From Pelomonas sp052436255 (GTDB lineage: Bacteria; Pseudomonadota; Gammaproteobacteria; Burkholderiales; Burkholderiaceae_C): 64,000 nt of DNA. How positions within the stretch are numbered: position 1 is the stretch's first letter; every line of letters starts with the position of its first letter. The stretch spans positions 1-64,000 of the forward strand of contig JBQVNP010000007.1 of assembly GCA_052436255.1 (NCBI GenBank). The letters run 5' to 3'. Below are positions 24,953-34,173 of this stretch, piece by piece. The translations under genes and the position numbers were made by a program. Under the pieces are notes generated by a model. The model saw only the letters and a program-made list of their open reading frames with translations. It was not told the DNA's origin and ran no database searches.

Positions 24953-25716
24953 TCGTGATAAAGCTGCGACCGGCCCCCGTCGATGAGGATGTCGGTGGCA
25001 TTGATGAAGCGGGCCTCATCGCTGGCGAGGAACAGGGCAGTGTAGGCAACCTCGATGGGCTCGCCGATGCGCTTGGGCGGCAGCAGGTCGAGCTGCTGCT
25101 GCCGCTGCTCCGGCGTCAGGCTGGCCAGCCATTCGACGATGCGCTCGGACAGGATCAGGCCCGGTGAGATCGAATTGACCCGCACGTTTTGCGCCGCGTA
25201 CTGGATGCCCAGCGCCTTGCTCAGGCCGATCAGCGCATGCTTGGCAACGGGGTAGGGAAAGGTGTTGGGAATGATGCGGTGGCCGTGCACCGAGGCGATG
25301 TTGACGATGCTGCCGCCGCCACCGGCCAGCATGCCGGGCAGCACGGCGCGGCTGCAGTGCAGGGCGCCTTCCAGGTCCACGGCGAAGCAGCGCTGCCATT
25401 GCGCGGTGGTCATCGCCAGCGGCTCGGCAAAGACGTTCATGCCGGCGTTGTTGATCAGCACGCTGACGGGGCCGAAGCGTTCGGCGCCCCGCGCGGCCAT
25501 GGCCTGCACGGCGGCTTCGTCGGCGATGTCGGCGGCGACGAACAGCGCCTTGTCGGTGCCCAGTTCGGCCACCAGCGCCTCACCGTGGGCATCGGTGTCC
25601 AAGCCGTTGAGGATGACCTTGGCGCCCTCGGCGACGAACAGCCGTGCCACGGCCTTGCCGATGCCCTGGGTGGAACCGGTCACCAGCGCGACCTTGCCTT
25701 GCAGGCGTTGAGCCAT
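24949..25716 (-). CDS. SDR-family dehydrogenase, probable D-galactose/L-arabinose 1-dehydrogenase
   Basis: A 255-aa classical short-chain dehydrogenase. The nucleotide-binding motif is TGSTQGIG, followed by NNAG and the catalytic Ser-Tyr-Lys set, read as NIASVHGHRI...YPVAKHALIGL. The C-terminal ILIDGGRSQLYHE is typical. In this operon the missing step is sugar to sugar-lactone, so I infer oxidation of galactose at C1 to galactonolactone. No other gene here could do it. It sits between the AraH permease gene and the LysR gene, with tight spacing on both sides. Confidence 0.82.
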   Translation of the reverse strand: MAQRLQGKVALVTGSTQGIGKAVARLFVAEGAKVILNGLDTDAHGEALVAELGTDKALFVAADIADEAAVQAMAARGAERFGPVSVLINNAGMNVFAEPLAMTTAQWQRCFAVDLEGALHCSRAVLPGMLAGGGGSIVNIASVHGHRIIPNTFPYPVAKHALIGLSKALGIQYAAQNVRVNSISPGLILSERIVEWLASLTPEQRQQQLDLLPPKRIGEPIEVAYTALFLASDEARFINATDILIDGGRSQLYHE

Positions 25717-25720
25717 GGCG

Positions 25721-26701
25721 TCAGTTCCGGCGCTCGCCGCGGGTCTTGAGCTGGTCCAGCAGCACGGCTGCCAGCAGGATCAGGCCACGCACGAGGTATT
25801 GGTAGAAGGCATCCACGTTCAACAGGTTCATGACGTTCTCGACCGTGCCCATGATGAGCACACCGACGACGACGCCGAAGATGCGCGCCTTGCCGCCGGC
25901 CAGCGACACGCCACCCAGTACGCAGGCCGAGATGACATCCAGCTCGAAGCCCGTGGCCGCATTGGGCTGGCCGCTGGTGATGCGGGCCGACAGGATCAGG
26001 CCCGCCAGCGCGGCGACCAAGCCTTGCAGCAGGAAGATCCATACGCGCAGTCGCTCGACCTTCACGCCCGCCAGCCGCGCGGCCTCGGGGTTGCCGCCGA
26101 TGGCGAGCGCATTGCGGCCGAACACCGTGTGGTTGAGCAACACGCCGAAGATGACGAAGCAGCCCACCGTCATCCAGATGGGTAGCGGCAGGCCCAGCAC
26201 GACGGTGTCGCCGAACGCAAAGAAGCTTTCATCGGCGATCCCCACCGCCTGGCCTTGCGATGCGATGAAGGCCAGGCCGCGCACCATCAGCATGGTGGCC
26301 AGCGTGGCAATCAGCGCGTTGACACGCAGGTAGGCGATCAGCACGCCGTTGCCCGCGCCGATCAGCGCACCTGCCGCCAGGCCGGCGAAGACGGCGATGG
26401 GTACGCTGCCGGTGCTCTCCAGCACCATCGCGCCAAGCACGCCGGCGAAAGCGATGGTCGAGCCGACGGACAGGTCGAAGTCACGCGAGGCCAGGCAGAA
26501 CATCATGGTGCAGGCGACCATGCCGATCTGCGCGACCGACAGCAGCAAGCCGGTGATGTTGGCGGCCGAGAAGAAGTTCTCGACAGTGAAGGCCAGCACG
26601 ATGAAGAGCAGGCCATAGCCCAGCGTCATGCTGTGTTCCTTGAGCAGGGCGCGGGACGTGGTGGACATGGCGGGGCGTGGGGTGAGGGTGGTCGTGTTCA
26701 T
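25721..26701 (-). CDS. araH: Sugar ABC transporter permease (AraH)
   Basis: A 326-aa permease (E. coli AraH is 328 aa) starting at MNTTTLTPRP. It has about eight to ten hydrophobic segments and the family motifs FDLSVGSTIAFAGVL, GAGNGVLIAYLRVNALIATLATM, FGRNALAIGGNPEAARLAGV and SACVLGGVSLAGGKARIFGVVVGVLI. It is the membrane channel for the AraF binding protein and AraG ATPase encoded upstream. AraFGH systems carry L-arabinose and D-galactose; the linked catabolic genes favour galactose. A start at MSTTSRALL, 11 codons later, is possible. Confidence 0.93.
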   Translation of the reverse strand: MNTTTLTPRPAMSTTSRALLKEHSMTLGYGLLFIVLAFTVENFFSAANITGLLLSVAQIGMVACTMMFCLASRDFDLSVGSTIAFAGVLGAMVLESTGSVPIAVFAGLAAGALIGAGNGVLIAYLRVNALIATLATMLMVRGLAFIASQGQAVGIADESFFAFGDTVVLGLPLPIWMTVGCFVIFGVLLNHTVFGRNALAIGGNPEAARLAGVKVERLRVWIFLLQGLVAALAGLILSARITSGQPNAATGFELDVISACVLGGVSLAGGKARIFGVVVGVLIMGTVENVMNLLNVDAFYQYLVRGLILLAAVLLDQLKTRGERRN

Positions 26702-26718
26702 ATCGCAAGTCGGGAAAT

Positions 26719-26794
26719 GCAACCACAGAGGCACGGAGGCACGGAGAAGAACCTGTCCTGCATGGTCTCTGTGACTCTGTGCCTCTGTGGTTGC
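26719..26794. repeat. Long extragenic inverted repeat between araG and araH
   Basis: A 28-base arm at 26719-26746 pairs with 26767-26794. The outer 16 bp are perfect (GCAACCACAGAGGCAC / GTGCCTCTGTGGTTGC), the inner part has 3 mismatches, and the loop is 20 bases. The sequence is unlike surrounding coding DNA and looks like a REP-type extragenic palindrome. In the mRNA it would form a stable hairpin between the two cistrons and could lower permease relative to ATPase expression. Confidence 0.7.
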
Positions 26795-26808
26795 CTTTGA
26801 GTTCTGTT

Positions 26809-28320
26809 TCAGGACAAGGTCGCGACCGGCGCAGCGTCGGGAAGGGCCAAGGCCAGCGCGGCGGTCTCGCTGGCGCTGGCGCGGTCCAGCTCGCCGCTGA
26901 TGCGGCCGTCGCGCATGACGATGAGACGGTCGGTGATGCCCAGCACCTCGGGCAGCTCGCTGGAGATGACGATGACGCAGCATCCCGAGGCTGCCACGTC
27001 GTGGATGATCTTGTAGATCTCATTCTTGGCGCCCACGTCGATGCCGCGCGTCGGCTCGTCGAGGATGAGCACCTTCAGTCCCGGCTCGGCCAGCCAGCGC
27101 GCCAGGATGACTTTCTGCTGGTTGCCGCCCGACAGCAGGCGGATCTCCTGCTCGCGGTGGGGCGTCTTGATGCGCAGCTTCTGGATGAAGTCGTCGGCGC
27201 GGCGCGCCTCCTGGCCATGGCGCAGGAAAATCCCGCCCAGCAGGCCGTGGCGGCGGCAGCTGATGTTGATGTTCTCGGCGACCGAGCTGTGCGCCAGGAT
27301 GCCCTGCTCCTTGCGGTCCTCGGGGCACAGCACGATGCCGGCGGCTATCGCCGCCGATGGGCCGGCGGTGGGCACCGACTTGCCGTCCAGCAGCACCTCG
27401 CCGCCCCGGCGTGGGTCGGCGCCGTAGAGCAGGCGCATCAGCTCGCTGCGGCCGGCGCCGACCAGGCCGAAGAAGCCCAATACCTCGCCAGCCCGCACGC
27501 CGAAGCTCAGCGGCTCGGGCAGGCGGGCGCTGTGCAGGCCGCGCGCTTCAAGTCGCACGGGGCCATGGCCGCGCGAGCGGTAGTCGTAGATGTCCTGCAG
27601 CTCGCGGCCGACCATGTCGGCAATCAGCCGTTCGCGCGGCACTTCGGCCATCGCCTCGTGCGTGACGATCTTGCGGCCGTCGCGAAAGATGGTGCAGGCG
27701 TCGCACAACTCGTACAGCTCCTCGAGCCGGTGCGAGATGTAGATGAGTGTGCGCCCCTCCGCCCGCAGGCGCCTGACCAGCCGGAACAGGATCTCGGTCT
27801 CGCGGTGCGACAGGCTGCTGGTGGGCTCATCAAACGCAATGACCTTGGCGTCCTGCATGACGGCCTTGCAGATCTCGACCATCTGGCGCTGGGCGATGGA
27901 CAGCTCGGACAGGCGCACGGCCGGGTCCAGGTCAACGCCGATGGACGCCAGCTGCGCCGCCACCAGCCGGCGCGCGGCCTTGTGGTCCACGAGCCCGAAG
28001 CGCGTCGGCAGCCGACCCAGCAACACGTTCTCGGCCACCGTCAGCTCGGCCACGTACTGCAGCTCCTGATGAATGATGGCGATGCCGGACGCGATGGCGT
28101 CGCCGGCCGACGTGAAGTGGCGCTCCTGGCCGTCGATCAGCAAGCGGCCGCCGTCGGGCTTGTACTGGCCGCCGAGGATCTTCAGCAGCGTGCTCTTGCC
28201 CGCGCCGTTCTCGCCGAGCAGGCCCATCACCTGACCGGCTTGCGCCACGAAGCTCACTCCGTTCAGCGCCTTGACGCCAGGGAAGACCTTGCTGATGTTG
28301 TCGAACTGCAGGGCGGCCAT
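26809..28320 (-). CDS. araG: Sugar ABC transporter ATP-binding protein (AraG)
   Basis: A 503-aa tandem ABC ATPase. The first domain has Walker A GENGAGKST, signature LSIAQRQMVEI and Walker B VIAFDEPTSSLS. The second has the degenerate loop GLVGAGRSELM and LSGGNQQKVILARWL with LILDEPTRGIDVGAKNEIY. This is the standard layout of monosaccharide importers (AraG/MglA/RbsA). It forms the importer with AraF (2 bases upstream) and AraH. A 107-base gap with a hairpin separates it from araH. Confidence 0.95.
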   Translation of the reverse strand: MAALQFDNISKVFPGVKALNGVSFVAQAGQVMGLLGENGAGKSTLLKILGGQYKPDGGRLLIDGQERHFTSAGDAIASGIAIIHQELQYVAELTVAENVLLGRLPTRFGLVDHKAARRLVAAQLASIGVDLDPAVRLSELSIAQRQMVEICKAVMQDAKVIAFDEPTSSLSHRETEILFRLVRRLRAEGRTLIYISHRLEELYELCDACTIFRDGRKIVTHEAMAEVPRERLIADMVGRELQDIYDYRSRGHGPVRLEARGLHSARLPEPLSFGVRAGEVLGFFGLVGAGRSELMRLLYGADPRRGGEVLLDGKSVPTAGPSAAIAAGIVLCPEDRKEQGILAHSSVAENINISCRRHGLLGGIFLRHGQEARRADDFIQKLRIKTPHREQEIRLLSGGNQQKVILARWLAEPGLKVLILDEPTRGIDVGAKNEIYKIIHDVAASGCCVIVISSELPEVLGITDRLIVMRDGRISGELDRASASETAALALALPDAAPVATLS

Positions 28321-28321
28321 T

Positions 28322-29299
28322 TCAGAGACCCATTTGCTTTCGCAGTTCGGCCTGGTTCTGGCGCGTCATCAGGATGCCGCTGGTCAGCGTGACGGGCGGG
28401 GGCGCCTTGCCCTGGGTGGCCCAGTCATAGACCATCGCCGCGGTCTCGTAGCCATGGCGCTTGGGGCTGATCAGCACCGTGCCGTAGAAGGCGGTCGGCG
28501 TGGCCTTGGTGAACTCGTTCAGCGCGGTCTGGCTGCCGCCGATGCCGATGGCCAGCATGGCGTCCTGCCTGATGCCGCGGCCCTCGCCGGCGCGCACGGC
28601 GCCCAAGGCCGCCTCGTCGTTGAGCCCGAAGGCCACCCAGCGCTTGAACTTGGCGTTCTTCGTGAACGCGATGTTGGCCGCATTGAAGGCGCTCTCGGTG
28701 TCGGTCTTGGCCTGCGGCGCATCAATGACGTTGGCCACCGGCATGCCGCCGGCCTTGAGCGCATCGACAGCACCCATCGTGCGGTCGCGCGCCGTGGGCA
28801 GCTGGTCGAAGGCAACGCGCAGCACGCCGACCTCGTCGAGCTTCCAGCCGCGCGCCTTGATCTCGGCCAGCAGGCCCTGGCCGACCTGCTTGCCGATCTC
28901 GTAGCCCGAGATGCCCATGTGCGGGATGTCGGCGATGGGCTTGCCGGCGCCGTCGACGAGCTGGTCGTCGACCGACATGACCTTGAGCCTGTGGCGCTTG
29001 GCCGCGCGATTGACCGCCACGCCGAGCTTGACATCGGGTGCGCAGATGACGAAGCCGACGGCCTTCTGCGCGGCCAGGTTGTCGATGGCAGCCATCATCT
29101 TCTCGCCGTTCGGGATGCCGATCTTCACCAGCGTGAAACCCTTGTCCTTGGCGGCCTGCTCGGCATAGCGCCACTCATCCTGGAACCAGGGTTCCTCGGC
29201 CTGTTTGACGAGGAAGCCGATCTTGACGGGCTCGGCGGCGTGCAGCGCGAACGGGGTGGCCAGCATGGCGAGGGTGAGTGCGCGTCGTTGCATCTTCAT
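28322..29299 (-). CDS. araF: L-arabinose/D-galactose periplasmic binding protein (AraF)
   Basis: A 325-aa protein with a Sec signal peptide (MKMQRRALTLAMLATPFALHAA). The mature part starts EPVKIGFLVKQAEEPWFQDEWRYAEQAAKDKGF, which closely matches AraF. It continues with MMAAIDNLAAQKAVGFVICAPDVKLG and AFGLNDEAALGAVRAGEGRG. It binds sugar in the periplasm and delivers it to AraGH. AraF is known to bind arabinose, galactose and fucose. The flanking genes for galactonate breakdown suggest galactose is the main substrate here. Confidence 0.94.
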   Translation of the reverse strand: MKMQRRALTLAMLATPFALHAAEPVKIGFLVKQAEEPWFQDEWRYAEQAAKDKGFTLVKIGIPNGEKMMAAIDNLAAQKAVGFVICAPDVKLGVAVNRAAKRHRLKVMSVDDQLVDGAGKPIADIPHMGISGYEIGKQVGQGLLAEIKARGWKLDEVGVLRVAFDQLPTARDRTMGAVDALKAGGMPVANVIDAPQAKTDTESAFNAANIAFTKNAKFKRWVAFGLNDEAALGAVRAGEGRGIRQDAMLAIGIGGSQTALNEFTKATPTAFYGTVLISPKRHGYETAAMVYDWATQGKAPPPVTLTSGILMTRQNQAELRKQMGL

Positions 29300-29319
29300 G
29301 GTCGTCTCCTAGTCTTGTT

Positions 29320-30225
29320 TCAATCTTCGAACAGGGCGTCAGGTACACCCAGCGCCTTGGGCAGGCGCAGGCCGAACAGGCTGCCGGACAGCGGCTGCGC
29401 GGTCAGCGCCTCGCGGCCCAGCGCCGTGCGGGCGGTGGTCAGCATCAGTTGGTCCAGCCCCGGGCCGCCGATGGCAGGGCAGGTGGTGTGTTCCGCCGGG
29501 GCAGTCATCACGCCCATCAGCTGGCCCTCGGGGTCGTAGCGTGCCACACGGCCGGCACCCCACTGCGCATTCCACAGGCAGCCCTCGGCGTCGATGACCG
29601 AGCCATCGGGCCAGGCATCGGCCACGTCCATCGGCGCGAACAGGCGCAGGTTGTCGACCCGGGCTGTCTCGGCGTCGTAATCGCACTGCTGGATGCGCCG
29701 GGCCAGCGTGTCGCAGAAATACATGCGGCGGCCGTCCAGGCTGAAGCAGATGCTGTTGGCAATCGCTACCGCCGGCAGGGCCAGGCGGCGCAGCCCGTGG
29801 CGCAGCGAGAACTGGTAGAAGCTGGCGATCTGGCGCTTGTCCTTCGCCTCGTTCATCGTGCCGAACACAAAGTAGCCACTGCGGTCGGTGCGGCCATCGT
29901 TGATGCGGGTGCGCGGCTCGGCGGCGTCCACCGGCGCCAGCGTCAACAACTGGTCAAGTTCGAGCTTGTCGCCCAGCGTGGCGACCGCCAGGCGCTTGGC
30001 CAGGCCCAGCAGCACGCGGCCCGAACGGCAGTGGGCAAAGCTGCCCAGCCGGTCCGGCAGCCGGCAGAACTGCGGCCGCGGCGCGCCGGGCTGCCATGAA
30101 AACAGCGTGGCGGCGTCGATGTCCGTCCACCACCAGCGCCCGGCATGCCACAGCAGCCCTTCGCCCAGCACGGCGCCGTGCGGCAATGCCAGTTCCAGCG
30201 CCATGCCGGCCAGCGCTGCGCTCAT
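29320..30225 (-). CDS. SMP-30/gluconolactonase-family sugar lactonase
   Basis: A 301-aa six-bladed beta-propeller protein of the SMP-30/Gnl/LRE family. Metal-site motifs include LGEGLLWHAGRWWWTDI (first Glu), TRINDGRTDRSGYFVFGTMNE, ANSICFSLDGRRMYFCDT (Asn) and PDGSVIDAEGCLWNAQWG (Asp). It should hydrolyse galactono- or arabinono-lactone to the acid, between the dehydrogenase and DgoD steps. The start overlaps the stop of the beta-galactosidase gene by 4 bases (ATGA). Confidence 0.9.
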   Translation of the reverse strand: MSAALAGMALELALPHGAVLGEGLLWHAGRWWWTDIDAATLFSWQPGAPRPQFCRLPDRLGSFAHCRSGRVLLGLAKRLAVATLGDKLELDQLLTLAPVDAAEPRTRINDGRTDRSGYFVFGTMNEAKDKRQIASFYQFSLRHGLRRLALPAVAIANSICFSLDGRRMYFCDTLARRIQQCDYDAETARVDNLRLFAPMDVADAWPDGSVIDAEGCLWNAQWGAGRVARYDPEGQLMGVMTAPAEHTTCPAIGGPGLDQLMLTTARTALGREALTAQPLSGSLFGLRLPKALGVPDALFED

Positions 30226-32618
30226 GGCGTGATGCTCACCTGGCGTACCGGCAGCAGCCGTGCACCGCGCAACTCGGCCATCTGTGCCTGGCCCGCCGCA
30301 AAGGCCGGGCGGTGCGCGGCGTCGATGTAGATGGGCGCGTCGGCGCGCAGCGGCAGCACGGCCAGGCGCAGTTCGGCGCCCGGCGTCAGGGCGAACTGGC
30401 GCAGGCCGATCTGCCAGCGCTGGCCGTTGTAGTACCAGTCATCCAGCATGCGCGTGCCATGGAAGACACGGCCGATGTCGCCCACGAAGTCCACCTCCAG
30501 CAGCACATCCTCGACAGCCGGGGCGCGCCGGGCGGGCAACTTCAACGACCAGGTTGCGGCCGTGGCAAAGGCCTCGGGAATGGGCTGCACGGCTGCACCG
30601 GCCAGGCCGCCCTTGAGGATGCGCGGTGCATGGCCGGCCGCGCGCGTGGCATGGATCTGCAGCGCCAGATCGGCCGTCGCATCCGCAGCCAGTTCCAGAC
30701 GTTGCAGCAGGCCGTCCTGGTGGATCTGCAAGCCGACGGCGCGCGGCCTGGGCAGGGCAGGGAAGACGGCGGCGCGCAGCGGCTGCGTGCCGGTGCCGCG
30801 CAGCTGGAGCTTGCCGTCGGCCACCCAGGCCTGCTGCTCGCTGAAGAAGAGGCGGCGCTGGCCGGCCAGGTCGAGGATCTGCAGTTGATCCCGCTGCGCT
30901 GGCGTCAACAACATGACGCTGACGGCGCGGCCGCCGGTGCTGCCAATCTGATGCAGCGTGCCGGCGTCCGGCGCCCAGGTCCTGACGCCCTCGGGCAGCG
31001 CGAACTCGGCGTCGATACCCGCAGTGGCAGCGAAAACATGGACGATGCCTTGGGCACCAGCGTCCAGGCGCGCAACCGGTTGGGCCGTGGCATGCCGCAG
31101 CAGCACGCCGTCCAGGTCCATATTGATGGGCCAGATGAAATAGGCTCCGTCGGGAATGTCGACCGGACGGCTGGGCAGGCTCAGCGCGCCACCGGGCAAC
31201 CTCACCTCGAAGCGCACCGCCGTGTGGGCCGGCATCGGGTATTGCCGCACATGGTTGTTGACGAACACAAAGCCGCTCTCGCCGCGGCTGCGCACCGACC
31301 AGCGCAGCGTCCGCAGGTCGGCCGGGTTGGCCGGCACCTGCTCGGGCTGGCGCACGATCATCGGTGCCAGCCGGGCGCCGTAGTCGCGCAGGAAGTAGTG
31401 GAAGGGGCGCAGCTTGGTCAGCACCGGGCGCTGCTGGCCGTCGGGCCCGAGCGGCGCCTGGAAGTCGTAGCTGATGCGCGGCGTGTCGTTGTAGCCGCCG
31501 CTTAGCGTGCTTTCTTCCAGACCCGTGCCGCCCACGCCCACCGGGTTGCGGCCGCCGTGGAACATGTAGTAGCCCAGCAGATTGACGCCCGAGCCGAGCT
31601 GCACCGGCAGCATGGACGCGACGTCATCGGCCGAAACCAGTGTGCGACGGCGGTACATGGCCGGCAGGCCGGGGCCGTATTCCGCACCGAAGAAGGGCAC
31701 CTTGTCCTTGTCGGTCTCCGCGGTGCCAGCACCGTGCGACTTGGTCTGCGCGCCAAGGTCGCCGCTGACGCGGGTGTTGAAACGGAAGGCGTGCGTCTCC
31801 TTGGGCGGCAGCTCCTTCTCGCTCTTGGCCCAGGGTTCGTCGGGGTAACCGCCAAACACGGGGATGACCTCTCCGGACGGATAGACGGCGCCGTCCCAGC
31901 CGGTCACGGTGTAGAGCGGCACGTCCAGGCCGGCCTTCAAGGCCAGGCGTTTGAGCGCACTGATGTGTTCCTCGCCGCGGCCGGGACCGCGCAGGTTGTA
32001 TTCGTTCTCCAGCTGCACGCCCACGACGGGGCCGCCGTCCTTCCACAGCAGGCCCTTGATCTGCGCGCCGATCTCCGCATACAGGCGCTCGACATGGCCG
32101 AGGTACTCGGCGTCATTGCCGCGCGTGGGCATGGCGTCGACGACCCAGTCGGGAATGCCGCCGTAGCGCGCCTCGCCATGCACCCAGGGGCCCAGGCGAA
32201 CGACCACCTGCAGGCCGGCGGCGTGCGCCAGCTGGACAAAGCGGCGCAGGTCGCGGCTGCCCTGCCAGTTGAAGGCGCCGGGTTGCTCCTGGTGGTGGTT
32301 CCAGAACACGTAGCTGGCGACGATGTCGATGCCGGCGGCCTTCATCAGGCGCAGCTGTGCATCCCATTGCGCGGCGGGTGCGCGGCTGTAGTGATACTCG
32401 CCCATGACCGGCAGCCAAGGCCCGCCATCGCGCAGCAGGTATTGGTTGTTGACGGCCAGCGTCTCGCCGTTCGGCGCGCGCGCCGTGCCGAGCTTGATAT
32501 GGCCCGTCTGCGGCGCCGGGGTGTCGGCGCGGGCGTCGAGCTTGAGCACGGTGTCGGCATCGGCGTGGCCGAGGGCGGCCAGCGCCAGGCCCGCACACAG
32601 CGTGAGCATGCGCGTCAT
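30222..32618 (-). CDS. Secreted GH35 beta-galactosidase
   Basis: A 798-aa protein with a signal peptide (MTRMLTLCAGLALAALGHADA). The N-terminal (beta/alpha)8 domain has GEYHYSRAPAAQWDAQLRLMKAAGIDIVASYVFWNHHQEQPGAFNW, typical of family GH35. The acid-base Glu is in VVGVQLENEYNL near residue 198, and the nucleophile Glu is in FFGAEYGPGLP. C-terminal beta domains fill the remaining ~450 residues. It should release terminal beta-galactose from oligo- or polysaccharide in the periplasm or outside the cell, feeding AraFGH. Such an exported enzyme inside a DgoD/K/A operon ties the locus to plant galactans or similar glycans. Confidence 0.9.
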   Translation of the reverse strand: MTRMLTLCAGLALAALGHADADTVLKLDARADTPAPQTGHIKLGTARAPNGETLAVNNQYLLRDGGPWLPVMGEYHYSRAPAAQWDAQLRLMKAAGIDIVASYVFWNHHQEQPGAFNWQGSRDLRRFVQLAHAAGLQVVVRLGPWVHGEARYGGIPDWVVDAMPTRGNDAEYLGHVERLYAEIGAQIKGLLWKDGGPVVGVQLENEYNLRGPGRGEEHISALKRLALKAGLDVPLYTVTGWDGAVYPSGEVIPVFGGYPDEPWAKSEKELPPKETHAFRFNTRVSGDLGAQTKSHGAGTAETDKDKVPFFGAEYGPGLPAMYRRRTLVSADDVASMLPVQLGSGVNLLGYYMFHGGRNPVGVGGTGLEESTLSGGYNDTPRISYDFQAPLGPDGQQRPVLTKLRPFHYFLRDYGARLAPMIVRQPEQVPANPADLRTLRWSVRSRGESGFVFVNNHVRQYPMPAHTAVRFEVRLPGGALSLPSRPVDIPDGAYFIWPINMDLDGVLLRHATAQPVARLDAGAQGIVHVFAATAGIDAEFALPEGVRTWAPDAGTLHQIGSTGGRAVSVMLLTPAQRDQLQILDLAGQRRLFFSEQQAWVADGKLQLRGTGTQPLRAAVFPALPRPRAVGLQIHQDGLLQRLELAADATADLALQIHATRAAGHAPRILKGGLAGAAVQPIPEAFATAATWSLKLPARRAPAVEDVLLEVDFVGDIGRVFHGTRMLDDWYYNGQRWQIGLRQFALTPGAELRLAVLPLRADAPIYIDAAHRPAFAAGQAQMAELRGARLLPVRQVSITP

Positions 32619-32654
32619 GGGAAGTATCCGGATGTTGTTGTCTCGCGTTGCGTG

Positions 32655-33272
32655 TCAGGGCTTGGCCCAGGCCTGGGTGAAGGCCCGCGCGCGTGTCGCC
32701 ACGTCGGTCGCGCTCATGCCGGGGCTGTACAGCGCCGAGCCCAGGCCGAAACCGGCCGCGCCGGCCTTTCGATAGACCGCCATGGTCTCGGGCGTGATGC
32801 CACCCACCGGCAGCAACCGCAGCTCGCGCGGCAGCACGGCGCGCATGGCCTTCAGCACAGTCGGCGTGACAAGCTCGGCTGGAAACAGCTTGAGAGCATC
32901 GGCCCCGGCCTGCAGGGCCGCAAACGCCTCGGTCGGCGTGGCCGCGCCCGGCACGCAGGCCAGACCGCGAGCCTTGGCCACGCGGATGACCGCCACGTCG
33001 GCATGTGGCATGACGATAAGCCGGCCGCCAGCGACCTGCACGTCGCGCACGGCGTCGGCGCTGAGCACCGTGCCGGCACCGATCAACGCGTCGTCGGGCA
33101 TGCGGCGCGCCAGCCGCCCGATCGAATCCAGGGCCTGGGGCGAGTTCAGCGGCACCTCGATGACGCGGAAACCTTCGGCGTAGAGGGCGTCGGCAACGGC
33201 CTCGACCTCGTCGGGCTTGACGCCGCGCAGGATGGCGACGAGAGGTAGTTGCTGCAGTGCCTGGTCGAGCAT
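32655..33272 (-). CDS. dgoA: 2-dehydro-3-deoxy-6-phosphogalactonate aldolase
   Basis: A 205-aa class I aldolase starting at MLDQALQQLPLVAILRGV. The acid-base Glu is in GFRVIEVPLNSP, the Schiff-base Lys in GADALKLFPAE, and the phosphate loop in LLPVGGITPE. It differs from the Eda at 17338 in the NSP signature after the Glu, which is typical of DgoA. It cleaves KDPGal to pyruvate and glyceraldehyde-3-phosphate, ending the De Ley-Doudoroff path. The start lies 1 base after the dgoK stop. Confidence 0.94.
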   Translation of the reverse strand: MLDQALQQLPLVAILRGVKPDEVEAVADALYAEGFRVIEVPLNSPQALDSIGRLARRMPDDALIGAGTVLSADAVRDVQVAGGRLIVMPHADVAVIRVAKARGLACVPGAATPTEAFAALQAGADALKLFPAELVTPTVLKAMRAVLPRELRLLPVGGITPETMAVYRKAGAAGFGLGSALYSPGMSATDVATRARAFTQAWAKP

Positions 33273-33273
33273 G

Positions 33274-34173
33274 TCAAAGCCCCATGGTTTGCGCCAGCCG
33301 CCACAGGCCGGCGGGTGCGGTGTTGTCGAGTTGCAGCGGCGCAGCGAGGCCGAAGCGATTGAGCGCCAACGCATAGCGCTCACACAACGCCGGGTCGCCG
33401 ACGAGGGCGAGGCGCTCAGGCAATGCCGCGCTCAGCTCGTGGGCAATTTCGTGGCCGATCAACAAGCCCGACAGGTAGTCGGGCAATTGCTCTGCGGCCA
33501 AGCGCTTGAAGAGGCCGAGCGTGCGCACGGCGAACAGGTGATGGCTAAGGCCGCCATCCTTGCGCGCCGCATCGACACCGGCCAGGAAGCTCTCGGGCGA
33601 GGGCGCGGAGGCACCGCCCGGCATCAGTCGAGACAACACCGAATGCTGACGCAGCAGCGCATAAAGCTCACCGGTCATGTGGGTGGCAAAACCCGTCACA
33701 CGCCCCGCGGCGACGCGCGCCCATTTGGAGTGCGTCCCAGGCAGCACCAGGCAGGCCTGCTCGGCCAGCACGGGATGCAAGGCGAGAGCGCCGATGATCT
33801 GCGTCTCCTCGCCGCGCATGACATCGGGCTGGGCGCCATCGTGCATCAGGCCCGGCAGGATCCAGAACTTGGCGCTGACCTGCAGCGCCTGGCGGGCCAG
33901 CGCATCGGCGCCGGCCGGGCAGGGCGCATAGGGCGCCTCGCACCAGCCATGCTGGCTGCCGACCATGCCGCAGGCCAGCATCGGCAGCGCCGGCAGCGCC
34001 GGCCACCCCCGGACCACCGTCGTCAAGGCTTGTGCGAAAGCGTCAGCGCCGGACAGCGTCGAGGCGCCCTGTTCGGACTGGGACGTGGCCAGCACGGCAC
34101 CATCGGCGCCCAGCAGGAAGGCGCGCAGCCGCGTGCTGCCCCAGTCCAGCGCAATCAGGCGGGCGTCGCTCAT
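33274..34173 (-). CDS. dgoK: 2-dehydro-3-deoxygalactonokinase
   Basis: A 299-aa sugar kinase starting at MSDARLIALDWGSTRLRAFLL, the DgoK phosphate-1 motif. MLACGMVGSQHGWCEAPYAPCPAG and VLPGTHSKWARV are further DgoK signatures. It phosphorylates 2-dehydro-3-deoxygalactonate at O6 with ATP. Start 34173 overlaps the dgoD stop (TGATG). A start two codons upstream (MVMSD) is possible. Confidence 0.94.
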   Translation of the reverse strand: MSDARLIALDWGSTRLRAFLLGADGAVLATSQSEQGASTLSGADAFAQALTTVVRGWPALPALPMLACGMVGSQHGWCEAPYAPCPAGADALARQALQVSAKFWILPGLMHDGAQPDVMRGEETQIIGALALHPVLAEQACLVLPGTHSKWARVAAGRVTGFATHMTGELYALLRQHSVLSRLMPGGASAPSPESFLAGVDAARKDGGLSHHLFAVRTLGLFKRLAAEQLPDYLSGLLIGHEIAHELSAALPERLALVGDPALCERYALALNRFGLAAPLQLDNTAPAGLWRLAQTMGL

